From Apostichopus japonicus (lineage: Eukaryota; Echinodermata; Holothuroidea; Aspidochirotida; Stichopodidae), in contig NC_092572.1 in assembly GCF_037975245.1 (NCBI RefSeq), positions 18,375,989 to 18,439,988 on the forward strand: a DNA stretch of 64,000 nucleotides. The letters are read 5' to 3'. The notes beneath the pieces were generated by a model. The model worked only from the letters and a program-made list of their open reading frames with translations, ran no database searches and had not been told where the DNA came from. The position numbers were made by a program, and so were the translations under genes. Below, piece after piece: positions 61,001 through 64,000 of this stretch (position 1 is the stretch's first letter; every line of letters begins with the position of its first letter).

Positions 61001-64000
61001 TATTGAATTGTGAAATGCAACCTTGGTAAAGACTAAGAGATAGATCTATCATACTAAAAAGTTAAGAAACATGTTAACAAATATTTGATATCCCATATAA
61101 GTGATATGGTATTGCTTCAAAATGACATGAGACACTTTCACTTTCTTTGCTATAATCATATATATGCTCACACACCTATTCAATGTAGATGAAGCACTGT
61201 GGTGAATCAAGTCAATAATAAGATACCATCATGCAATTATCTGTGTCAATTATGGATATGGAACTTACTTAGCACATTAACAACAAATGTACAGGAACCA
61301 GTCAGACCTCCACTGTCCTGACATGTACATACAACTGTGTTTGAACCAGCATTAAATGGAGATCCAGATGATGGTGTGCAGGTAGCAAGGAAGTTAGCTT
61401 GTTGATTGTCTACACACTGTGGAGTATTGAACGGTGCAGTAGTTGATGTACTCAGTGGTGGTGCTGTTACAGAGAAGTCTGCAGGACACTGAACAGTAGG
61501 AGGTTGGTTCACTTCATAGAGAAAGAAAAAAAGGGGGAAATGAAAGCCAAGATTTTATGTTTTTTGGCCATAATTTTAAACACTTCTCGGAATGATCATT
61601 GCAACATTTTCACAAACTTTCCTTTGGTGTGCAGTTCTGAATCTGTGCTTGTTAGACTTCTTAATTATTCCATCACTTATTGTCCCTCAGCTGATGGGAC
61701 ATCATCCTTTTATGCAACATTATAAGAACAAATGTGCTCTGTTCTATCTGTTAAAGGTCAAGAAACCTGTACCAATGACTGTTTGTGATATCATTTGGAA
61801 TACTTCCAGTTTGCAAATAGCTCATGTATGCAGTTTTCTAATGTTTGCTCAGAAAGGGTCGAAACTAAAACACTTCACTTATTATGAATTTAATTTTGTG
61901 GTGTCACAGGGGTTAGTGCAAGAGCTCCATAAAAAGGAAACTTTCATGCAATACAGTACATGTGGAAACAATTTGACATCCAAGGAAAGACAGCTCTCTT
62001 AGCACTGGCCATAACAGAAAAGTTATTTAAAGGATGCTGCTAAAAGTTCCCCAAGATGTAAATATGACAATATAGATATAAACATGTTAATTGTCTTTTC
62101 CATTGGTGTGAAAAAAAATTCTCAGTTATCGATAACAATTGGAAAGAAATCTTCTGTTAGGGATAAGTAGTAAAGAAATGACATCACTGTTTGATAATGA
62201 TTTTCACCAACCCTATCGGTTTTGAATTATTCGTGTTTACAAGCCAAGGAATAACACACAATTGCACACCAACACACACACCATCACCATTGCCAAGATT
62301 CCTATTGCCTCCTGCAAGGAATAAAAATGCCTGAATTTTGCAAGATTAGGAGTGGCTCTGGGGCACAAATGTTGGCTGTAAGATAAACCTCAATCCCAAA
62401 AGTGAGCCTAGAGTGAATGGAAGAATAATAAACCTGCATAGCATTATCAGTAGGAACAATGTCCTGAAAGTAATGGAAAATACCATTAAACTTGAGTAAG
62501 ATGTTACATAGATCATTGACATGAACTTTCCACAATCAATTTTTGTAATAGTAAGACCTAAGTACTCCGTACTGGAAGACTTAAGAATATCTATTTACCT
62601 CAAAAACAATCTTTCTTGACAGGAGTGTTGTTTGAGATAACTATGAAATGTTGTTTACCACCATGTACTATAAGGTTATTAGAAAAATCAAACCAATAGA
62701 TTAGTTGCTTCATAAGCACTTACAGCTTTAAATATTAACCGATTCCAGCTCTTCTTGGAAATGAAAGTCTTTGGAATTGAACAATTTAAGTCATTAAAAT
62801 AGACCAGAAACAGTCAGGGCCCAAAGATGGACCCTTTTAGAACTCTATTGGAGACATACGAATAATCAGAATACGTATTAGTTACATAAGTACATTGACA
62901 AGTAGCTGGAGAGCAGGTTTTGGGCTTTGCCATCAATACCGTTAAATGATTAAGCTTCATCACAGGAATACCATGATCAATTGCATCAAATGCTGTCATA
63001 AGATCTAAGTACAAGCCTATTACAGTGTTGCCAATATAACTTAGTGATGACATGGGCTTCAGAGTCAACACTCCTCACATTCTACATCGATCTTATGAAA
63101 AGAAAAACAAAGATGAATTAAAAGGTTTCAGTCCCTAGTGGCAATATGTGATCACAAATTCAAAACATTACAAGAACCAGACAACCTTCAAACTAATAAC
63201 CCTATCAAACCAAGAAAGATATAGCTGTTTTTGGAAAGTTTTTCTCCACAAAGATCTCTGTCATATATAACAAAGATGATTGTTGAATTTGTGTCCCGTT
63301 TGAAAGCTAAATTAACATAACCTGGAGAGCACATATCGACATAAACCAATGAACACTACTCTCTCAATCCTCATTTTGTTTTCAGAAAAATAAGAGGTTA
63401 GAAAGCTAGAACTTGCTTAGTGATTCCTCGTGTAGCCTTTGTCAAGGAAGCAAAACTCTATGATAACTTACAATTAAACAGTTAAAAGTTTATCTATACA
63501 ACAGTCCCATTGCAATGATGAATAAAAACTTAGAAATATAGTCTGTTCAAAGAAAGACAGCATTCAAGTAAGAATTCAACACTAACCTGGACAAGCAACG
63601 GAATCAGTTGCCTGAGATGAATCTGTGCATGTACAAGTTATAACACCAGGAAAGTTGGCTACAGTGGAGCCAGCACCGGGATTACATGTCACGGTTACTG
63701 CATCTCCATTAGGATCTGTACAGGAAGGTGTTGTGAACTGAAGGAAGAATTGGTTTCCATTTGGGATAGTCGTAAAATCCGTTGGACAGGACCCAATTTG
63801 TGGAGGAGCATTTGGAACTGTAAACAAGTTAAAGGTTACAAATAGTCAAAAAAGAATATCTGATGAAAATAATAATAATTAAGTATATTTAGATGTCAGC
63901 TGTATTTTGAAACCAGTGACAATATTTACTTACTTTGAACAGTGATAGTAAATGAACAGGAATCAGTAAGACCTCCACTGTCAGTGCAAGTACATACAAC
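9997..64000 (-). CDS. Giant HYR/EGF/CUB multidomain extracellular protein gene (36 exons recognised, 5' end outside the window)
   Basis: HYR (hyalin repeat) is an immunoglobulin-like adhesion fold first named in sea urchin hyalin. EGF and CUB domains are extracellular interaction modules. From high to low coordinate the exons encode eight HYR plus HYR-like pairs, HYR, nine EGF, HYR, five EGF, HYR, a Cys-rich HYR-like exon, CUB and an RKRR exon. Every exon is flanked by AG and GT on the minus strand. Each complete one has a length divisible by three and fits phase 1-1, so the whole concatenation stays open. The product would be a secreted or surface matrix or adhesion protein. The signal peptide, N-terminus and last exon are not in view. 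Two adjacent genes rather than one cannot be excluded, but no stop, promoter or initiation exon was seen between blocks. Closest known types are hyalin-like and fibropellin-like proteins. Confidence 0.8.
10048..10789 (-). other. Intron; nothing recognised
   Basis: It separates the RKRR exon from the CUB exon. I saw no repeat array, no RNA gene and no further phase-1 exon. Confidence 0.5.
10790..11125 (-). CDS. CUB domain exon
   Basis: 336 bases in phase 1-1 encode about 112 residues. The order of conserved pieces fits a CUB beta-sandwich: FVTSVSFPDPYPQGM, then a hydrophobic strand ATLLFFMVPPPDN, then DRLSIGAGG, and near the end GNTLWISFVSTSENALAGRG with FVFQIE. The domain carries no cysteines, so the two usual CUB disulfides are missing. 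The acidic calcium-site pattern is only partly present (D of DRLSIG). The RKRR exon follows directly. Confidence 0.82.
11830..12045 (-). CDS. Cys-rich HYR-like exon
   Basis: 216 bases in phase 1-1. The translation starts AVTQTFAECPGQVTETQVGN and goes on with VRVSFTNPVCPAGQVSSC. It ends in DVCCTCSSGQSQSQCCFA. The front half has HYR spacing (CP, then a hydrophobic strand and NPVC). The back half replaces the usual xCTxTD segment with two CC pairs. It is a divergent HYR, with eight cysteines against the four to six usual in this gene. Confidence 0.75.
12669..12929 (-). CDS. HYR domain exon
   Basis: The translation has the HYR pattern: PNCPTEQIVVTAPTGSTSAV, then FTTPTCMDAEQGTLFASC, a FPLGATSVTCTCQD segment and CLFIVQVNE. 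The acceptor is a NAGNAG (TAGCAG), so the 5' boundary may be 12929 or 12926, a one-residue difference with the frame unchanged. The donor is GTATCC. Confidence 0.88.
13160..13540 (+). repeat. Tandem repeat, about 125 bp, three copies
   Basis: Each copy carries TATCCTAAAACTGCTGCTCT, a TTAATTAATT run, AATTTGCAAACCA and GATTGAATTTTTTTGATAGT. It sits in the intron between an HYR exon and an EGF exon. The rest of 12930-14998 holds no recognised gene. Confidence 0.85.
14999..15112 (-). CDS. EGF-like domain exon
   Basis: 114 bases, phase 1-1. VNNPCSGSPCLNGGTCTAFG and NTFQCTCVAGFSGTNCQT give six cysteines in the standard EGF order with the C-x-C and GF-G motif. Near-identical to the exon at 20248-20361. 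Confidence 0.93.
15219..16510 (+). repeat. Minisatellite, 83-bp unit, about 15.5 copies
   Basis: Head-to-tail copies of TCCATACACAGGTTAATGAA, ACATGTATATCACATAAAAG, ATCCAACCTAGATATATACT and AGAGTTACAAAACTAATTTT. Copies differ at only a few positions, which alternate (AGTTACAA/AGATACAA, TATATC/TATAGC, CCAACC/CCTACC), a sign of higher-order units. The same family is expanded at 20860-22785. Confidence 0.97.
17930..18570 (+). repeat. Degenerate repeat with TTTCAAACTTTGACCTC cores
   Basis: Four diverged blocks about 180-200 bp apart share GTTTACATGGTTTTCAAACT and GACCTC-like ends, near 17950, 18155, 18335 and 18520. No coding potential. The remaining part of 16511-19215 shows no gene. Confidence 0.5.
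19216..19335 (-). CDS. EGF-like domain exon
   Basis: 120 bases, phase 1-1. APVNPCTNVVCQNGGTCITN and GVIFTCQCLATFTGTFCEVP. Six cysteines in EGF order. Paralogue of 23358-23477. Confidence 0.93.
20248..20361 (-). CDS. EGF-like domain exon
   Basis: 114 bases, phase 1-1. VTNPCSGSPCLNDGACTVFG and NNFQCTCVGGFSGNVCQT. Six cysteines. It differs from its paralogue at 14999-15112 at a handful of residues, including GGTC to DGAC. Confidence 0.93.
20860..22785 (+). repeat. Minisatellite, about 80-88 bp unit, more than 20 copies
   Basis: Same family as 15219-16510 but a distinct subtype: CTGAGTAGCACAACTAATTT, CTTATCCATTCACAGGTTAA, TGAAACATGTATATCACATA and AAAGATCCTACCTAGATATA. Unit length varies mainly through the (TA)n stretch. 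Some units carry a GTTATTAAATG insertion and one is shortened near 22500. The first units (20860-21000) are the most diverged. Confidence 0.96.
23358..23477 (-). CDS. EGF-like domain exon
   Basis: 120 bases, phase 1-1. AQGNPCTNVVCQNGGTCTSN and GATFTCQCFVTFTGTFCEVP. Six cysteines. Paralogue of 19216-19335. Confidence 0.94.
23600..24972 (-). other. Intron; nothing recognised
   Basis: Unique AT-rich sequence. The open frames around 24015-24270 on both strands have no recognisable domain and no splice context. Confidence 0.5.
24973..25092 (-). CDS. EGF-like domain exon
   Basis: 120 bases, phase 1-1. AAFNPCNPNPCQNNAFCSVN and GNSFQCACVGGFTGPTCTVP. Six cysteines in EGF order. The usual NGG-x-C is NNAFC. 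Confidence 0.93.
25860..26111 (-). CDS. HYR domain exon
   Basis: 252 bases, phase 1-1. DNQAPVISNCPTQGVTVTAN opens the domain. FAFVTWPDLIVNDNSG, YPVGSRNIQYVYADASGLSA and TCSFVVTVNPG complete it. This is closer to the canonical HYR (two cysteines, YxYADASG) than the tandem-array copies. Confidence 0.92.
26261..26316 (-). pseudogene. tRNA-derived fragment (SINE head or tRNA pseudogene)
   Basis: On the minus strand GGGCTGGATAGCTCAGTTGG followed by TAGAG is a textbook Pol III A box in tRNA context. GGTTCCAATC downstream fits a B box. The 3' side (TTCTTTTCTC) does not pair with the 5' acceptor stem and the anticodon region is not a clean stem, so this is not a working tRNA. It lies in an intron. 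Confidence 0.6.
26920..27000 (+). repeat. GA-rich simple sequence
   Basis: AGAGAGATAAAAGAGAGAGG-type purine run in an intron. The rest of 26317-27325 holds no recognised gene. Confidence 0.8.
27326..27445 (-). CDS. EGF-like domain exon (partial calcium-binding signature)
   Basis: 120 bases, phase 1-1 when the donor GTGAGT at 27325-27320 is used. DVNRCSSSPCRNGGQCTAFS and KFFVCSCAQGFGGTTCEVTG. The D-x-N-x-C start resembles a calcium-binding EGF, but the later Asn/Asp and aromatic pattern is incomplete. Confidence 0.92.
28183..28213 (+). repeat. Poly(T)/poly(G) homopolymer run
   Basis: About 14 T followed by about 17 G. Such runs are error-prone, so exact length may be a sequencing artefact. 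The preceding intron part (27446-28182) is AT-rich without a recognised gene. Confidence 0.9.
28306..28458 (-). CDS. EGF-like domain exon, seven cysteines
   Basis: 153 bases, phase 1-1. NFPQFDICTSTGVFCLNGGT, CRNTFCSATNDLGVFCECPA and GFLGERCQIQ. One extra Cys (NTFC) lies in the third loop, which gives an odd number. Confidence 0.9.
28459..29675 (-). other. Intron; nothing recognised
   Basis: No repeat array, RNA gene or further exon supported. Confidence 0.5.
29676..29840 (-). CDS. EGF-like domain exon with long third loop
   Basis: 165 bases, phase 1-1. NVIINSDSCRNNPCTNGGTC, YNSYNSNTNNVVFVPQYTCA and CQPGFVGQNCQFPV. Six cysteines. The segment between the third and fourth Cys is Asn-rich and longer than usual. 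Confidence 0.92.
30684..30818 (-). CDS. EGF-like domain exon, seven cysteines (CC)
   Basis: 135 bases, phase 1-1. DVAVVKNPCNTFPCMNDGCC, VSLGNNNYKCICRNGYTG and ILCGEIT. The third Cys is doubled (GCC), so one cysteine is left over. Confidence 0.9.
30915..33950 (+). repeat. Compound minisatellite, 31-35-bp basic unit, two subfamilies
   Basis: From about 30915 to 32880 the sequence alternates three related segments of 31-33 bp (AATTGGTCATACTCACCTTG, CAGAGTATACTCTATTGCTA, GAACTCCTCCCACCCAGCAT), a higher-order unit of about 94-97 bp. From about 32930 to 33860 it changes to a 35-bp unit, TACTAATCATAATTCTCCCT plus GTTAATAGCATCCTG. Shared words (TCATACTC/TCATAATTCTC, AGTATCCTCTATTG) indicate one ancestral unit. 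The long open frames here on both strands arise from the repeat and are not genes. Confidence 0.94.
34288..34413 (-). CDS. EGF-like domain exon, seven cysteines
   Basis: 126 bases, phase 1-1. VIPDPCVASPCLNGGICQRV, AGTCFGYTCSCQTGFGG and VLCEN. It has the extra Cys of the third loop (AGTC) but not the extra Cys after C-x-C that its neighbours carry. Confidence 0.92.
34597..34719 (-). CDS. EGF-like domain exon, eight cysteines
   Basis: 123 bases, phase 1-1. FDPCSRFPCLNGGACTNIAE, SCASYSCQCTGCFTGYNC and QT. The two added cysteines (AESC and TGC) could form a fourth disulfide. Confidence 0.93.
34720..36273 (-). other. Intron; nothing recognised
   Basis: AT-rich with a short C-run near 35388-35410 and another at 36086-36095. 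No exon or repeat family assigned. Confidence 0.5.
36274..36396 (-). CDS. EGF-like domain exon, nine cysteines
   Basis: 123 bases, phase 1-1, donor GTGAG. ASNPCDNNQCGNGGVCVPST, TDCDCYSCLCSGCRSG and PFCEV. The eight-Cys pattern of the neighbours plus one more (DCDC). Confidence 0.9.
36397..37865 (-). other. Intron; nothing recognised
   Basis: A slightly more GC-rich patch lies around 36880-37060 with two CACATGTGTCGGGCAATC copies. No gene seen. Confidence 0.5.
37866..37991 (-). CDS. EGF-like domain exon, eight cysteines
   Basis: 126 bases, phase 1-1, donor GTGAG. AQDPCTNNNQCQNGGQCRVY, PGSCTQTFCDCPPCFTG and ANCQI. Same added Cys pair as the exon at 34597-34719. Confidence 0.92.
38098..38262 (+). 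mobile_element. 3' end of a non-LTR (L2/CR1-like) retrotransposon
   Basis: GTGGAAATAAACTGAACTCA followed by ACTGAACTGAACT is a short pentanucleotide tail of the type that ends L2/CR1-like elements. Upstream is a short T-rich 3' region. The element is truncated, with no reverse transcriptase left. Confidence 0.5.
38490..38585 (+). mobile_element. Possible second non-LTR 3' tail
   Basis: TCAATAAACTACTAACTACT follows a T-rich stretch with GTTTGTATTTTATTATCTGT. It resembles the tail at 38262 but is shorter and weaker. The rest of 37992-39185 shows no gene. Confidence 0.35.
39186..39299 (-). CDS. EGF-like domain exon, seven cysteines (first of the EGF block)
   Basis: 114 bases, phase 1-1. ASPCDSNPCFNGGVCLAVDN, NQFWCVCPDCFIGETC and SF. 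It has the extra Cys after C-x-C (PDC) but not its expected partner in the third loop. Confidence 0.93.
39300..40270 (-). other. Intron; nothing recognised
   Basis: Short (GA)n at about 40221-40234. No other structure seen. Confidence 0.5.
40271..40525 (-). CDS. HYR domain exon (between array and EGF block)
   Basis: 255 bases, phase 1-1. VDTQPPTIVVCPSDQVVTVL, SSGGVVNFPTPQAQDNSG, YFPLGMTTVTYVFSDAVP and TCTFTITVNT. A canonical two-Cys HYR, unlike the six-Cys array copies. Confidence 0.94.
40526..41999 (-). other. Intron, including the start of the 1.9-kb repeat unit
   Basis: From about 41160 rightwards the sequence recurs in the other tandem units. It includes the intronic open frame at 41687-41878. 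No supported exon. Confidence 0.5.
42000..42230 (-). CDS. HYR-like exon, 77 residues (module 8, counted from the 5' side)
   Basis: 231 bases, phase 1-1. PNSPPQIGSCPTDFTTFPSG, FTTPSCTDPNGDAVTVTC and VITCTCTDSSQATDSVACPG. It follows HYR spacing but stops at CPG, without the final F-x-V-x-V strand. Variant: GNQIFIQF where others have GNQFFLQF. Confidence 0.9.
42444..42686 (-). CDS. HYR exon, 81 residues (module 8)
   Basis: 243 bases, phase 1-1. NQPPTVQCPADFSVTAQPLS, FNTPQCVDNQQANFLATC, NTVACTCTDSGGLTDSC and TFTINVQ. A full HYR with six cysteines. The acceptor CTCTGAAG is unusual because the AG follows GA rather than a pyrimidine. Confidence 0.92.
43896..44126 (-). CDS. HYR-like exon, 77 residues (module 7)
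   Basis: 231 bases, phase 1-1, donor GTAAG. Same pattern as 42000-42230, with GNQFFLQFTTPSCTDPNGDA. Confidence 0.9.
44340..44582 (-). CDS. HYR exon, 81 residues (module 7)
   Basis: 243 bases, phase 1-1. SNTVVCTCQDSGGLTDSC marks this copy (QD for TD). It ends TFTINVQ. Confidence 0.92.
45833..46063 (-). CDS. HYR-like exon, 77 residues (module 6), GTTAG donor
   Basis: 231 bases, phase 1-1. TTIPNGNQFFLQFTTPSC and VTCNPGAGSTVANFPGV. The donor reads GTTAGA instead of GTAAGA. Confidence 0.88.
46280..46522 (-). CDS. HYR exon, 81 residues (module 6)
   Basis: 243 bases, phase 1-1. ATCSPSSGSPLNAGSNTVAC, GGLTGSCTFTISVI. The last strand is SVI rather than NVQ. Confidence 0.92.
46718..46725 (+). repeat. 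Left target-site duplication of the hAT insertion (CCAAGTAC)
   Basis: CCAAGTAC occurs once, uninterrupted, at the matching place of the empty paralogous intron (near 44780). It is repeated right of the element at 50249-50256 and 50471-50478. Eight bases is the hAT family size. Confidence 0.85.
47410..48640 (+). mobile_element. Non-LTR retrotransposon nested in the hAT element
   Basis: It comprises the RT fragment, a 3' UTR of about 250 bp and a tail of five or so AATCA units (ATCAAATCAAATCAAATCAA near 48610-48635). It splits the hAT transposase region. Flanking duplications are unclear because both edges are A-rich. Confidence 0.85.
47413..48357 (+). pseudogene. 5'-truncated non-LTR reverse transcriptase (L2/CR1/Jockey-like)
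   Basis: The frame starts inside the RT domain with FITCGVPQGSILGPILFLCY and continues with the catalytic LLLQYADDSALIYSD box (YADD). The thumb region follows (VVYLGLELNQYLDGEQ) and then a C-terminal RLPENIKSILLKYNFKKDAK tail to a TAG stop. Only about 315 residues remain, so the endonuclease and the front of the RT are gone, typical of a 5'-truncated insertion. The frame that is left is intact, which suggests a rather young copy. Confidence 0.9.
48641..48865 (+). pseudogene. hAT transposase C-terminal dimerisation fragment
   Basis: CNYPLLSELFKVMVVLPVSY and AACEREFTTINRIKTSQRTL match the hAT C-terminal signature (P-L-L-x-L...LPVS-x-A-x-CER-x-F-S-x-x-N-x-IK). After a TAA, LRIARP and SITDFNP appear in shifted frames, so decay continues beyond the stop. 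Confidence 0.85.
50032..50690 (+). repeat. Triplicated flank, unit 222 bp, each junction carrying transposon end plus target site
   Basis: Units begin at about 50032, 50249 and 50471. The junctions at 50248/50249 and 50470/50471 read AAATTGTCGAAGCCTG then CCAAGTAC, the hAT right terminus followed by the 8-bp target site. The first unit lacks the leading CCAAG. Confidence 0.88.
51440..51670 (-). CDS. HYR-like exon, 77 residues (module 5)
   Basis: 231 bases, phase 1-1, donor GTAAG. VTCNPATGSTVANFPGVITC. It lies upstream (5') of the hAT-bearing intron. Confidence 0.9.
51884..52126 (-). CDS. HYR exon, 81 residues (module 5)
   Basis: 243 bases, phase 1-1. SGSSFNAGPNTVACTCTDSG, GLTDTCTFTISVI. Variants FNAGP and TDTC mark this copy. 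Confidence 0.92.
52490..53070 (+). repeat. Degenerate repeat with CATTAATATTCATGAG cores
   Basis: TCTTTGATATTCATGGTGGG, CATTAATATTCATGAGATGG, CATGAATATTAATGAGGTGG and CATTAATATGCAAG lie about 70-140 bp apart in otherwise different sequence. No coding potential. 53070-54237 shows no gene apart from sequence duplicated at about 59.5-60.4 kb. Confidence 0.55.
54238..54468 (-). CDS. HYR-like exon, 77 residues (module 4), NSVAFNNQ subtype
   Basis: 231 bases, phase 1-1. VNSPPQIGPCPTDFNSVAFN, NQFFLQFTTPSCTDPNGDA. The loop FNSVAFNNQ replaces TTIPSGNQ. Paralogue of 60425-60655. Confidence 0.9.
55067..55309 (-). CDS. HYR exon, 81 residues (module 4)
   Basis: 243 bases, phase 1-1. PADFSVTAPPLSTSTTAPFN, FLAICTPSSGSPFNAG, and last strand CTFVVTVL. 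Paralogue of 61269-61511. Confidence 0.92.
56115..56900 (-). pseudogene. Decayed non-LTR reverse-transcriptase relic, copy 1
   Basis: On the minus strand, pieces in several frames line up with an RT: NTVIGLYLDLMTAFDAIDHG (the F-D-x-x-DH box), then NTYSDY and RVLKGSIFGP-like sequence (GxPQGSxLGP box). Further on come EYLGLTITKIDRGK and the thumb-region match NILLKFNGIFYYF to YYSSIHSRLTFGIE. Frameshifts and stops break it throughout. Confidence 0.8.
57418..57648 (-). CDS. HYR-like exon, 77 residues (module 3)
   Basis: 231 bases, phase 1-1, donor GTAAG. PNSPPQIGSCPTDFTTIPSG. Paralogue of 63587-63817. Confidence 0.9.
57864..58106 (-). CDS. HYR exon, 81 residues (module 3)
   Basis: 243 bases, phase 1-1. 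PADFSVTAPLLGTSTTAQFN, SPQCVDNQQANFLATC, ending TFTINVQ. The LLGTS variant is unique in the window. Confidence 0.92.
58107..60424 (-). other. Intron; duplicated sequence only
   Basis: The part from about 59.0 kb repeats intron sequence of the 1.9-kb units and of 53.3-54.2 kb. 58110-58950 shows nothing recognisable. Confidence 0.5.
60425..60655 (-). CDS. HYR-like exon, 77 residues (module 2), GTTAG donor
   Basis: 231 bases, phase 1-1. VNSPPQIGSCPTDFNSFAFN, VTCNPAASSTVANFPDV, ending SSQATSVVSCPG. The ending TSVVSCPG differs from TDSVACPG elsewhere. The donor is GTTAGA. Confidence 0.88.
61269..61511 (-). CDS. HYR exon, 81 residues (module 2)
   Basis: 243 bases, phase 1-1. PADFSVTAPPLSTSTTAPFN, TCQDSGGLTGSCTFVVNVL. 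Confidence 0.92.
62295..63075 (-). pseudogene. Decayed non-LTR reverse-transcriptase relic, copy 2
   Basis: Same relic as at 56115-56900, offset by about 6.15 kb. Readable pieces are NTVIGLYLDLMTAFDAIDHG, RVLKGSIFGP and ILLKFNGIFHYFQDIVPTDN with YYSSIHSRLTFGIEVYL. It arrived by the segmental duplication, not by a second insertion. Confidence 0.82.
63587..63817 (-). CDS. HYR-like exon, 77 residues (module 1), GTTAG donor
   Basis: 231 bases, phase 1-1. PNAPPQIGSCPTDFTTIPNG, VTCNPGAGSTVANFPGV. The donor is GTTAGT. Confidence 0.88.
63934..64000 (-). CDS. HYR exon (module 1), cut by the window edge
   Basis: The 3' 67 bases of an 81-residue HYR exon: VVCTCTDSGGLTDSC followed by SFTITVQ, donor GTAAG. 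The array evidently continues to the right. Confidence 0.9.

Larger units (their letters stand above)
53300..64000 (-). repeat. Tandem segmental duplication, unit about 6.2 kb (copy 1 to about 59.5 kb, copy 2 onward)
   Basis: Matching exons are offset by nearly the same distance: 54238 to 60425 (6187), 55067 to 61269 (6202), 57418 to 63587 (6169), 57864 to 63934 (6070). Intron sequence and an old reverse-transcriptase relic are shared at the same offset. Copy 2 runs off the window. Confidence 0.92.

Overview
The window is eukaryotic genomic DNA. Coding sequence is split into short exons with GT-AG junctions, separated by long AT-rich introns full of minisatellites and decayed transposons. A giant HYR/EGF/CUB extracellular gene, a cytosolic-type glycerol kinase with a hydrophobic C-terminal tail, non-LTR elements with pentanucleotide 3' tails and a hAT element point to an invertebrate deuterostome. 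An echinoderm is my best guess, but the species cannot be fixed from the sequence.

Layout. (1) Positions 1-6022, plus strand: the last five exons of glycerol kinase (GK), with a tandem repeat in one intron and the 3' end of an LTR retrotransposon in another. (2) About 6.0-10.0 kb: no convincing exon. It probably holds the 3' ends of two convergent genes and a degenerate GGTCA-rich repeat. (3) 9997-64000, minus strand: one very large gene, open at its 5' end. Read 5' to 3' (high to low coordinate) it has eight tandem modules. Each module is an 81-residue HYR exon followed by a 77-residue HYR-like exon. After these come one HYR exon, nine EGF exons, one HYR, five EGF exons, one HYR, one Cys-rich HYR-like exon, one CUB exon and a small exon with an RKRR furin-type site. 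All 36 recognised exons are compatible with phase 1-1, so each domain can be duplicated or lost without breaking the frame.

The locus is still changing by duplication. About 1.9 kb units make up 41-52 kb. A unit of about 6.2 kb, carrying two modules and an old reverse-transcriptase relic, is duplicated at 54-64 kb. A two-EGF block is duplicated at 14.5-19.4 and 19.8-23.6 kb. A hAT transposon (46726-50031) with a nested non-LTR retrotransposon sits in one intron. Its target-site duplication and terminal sequence were later triplicated together with the flank.

The large gene's product is expected to be a secreted or cell-surface matrix protein of hyalin-like or fibropellin-like character. No bacterial-type features (operons, CRISPR) are present.
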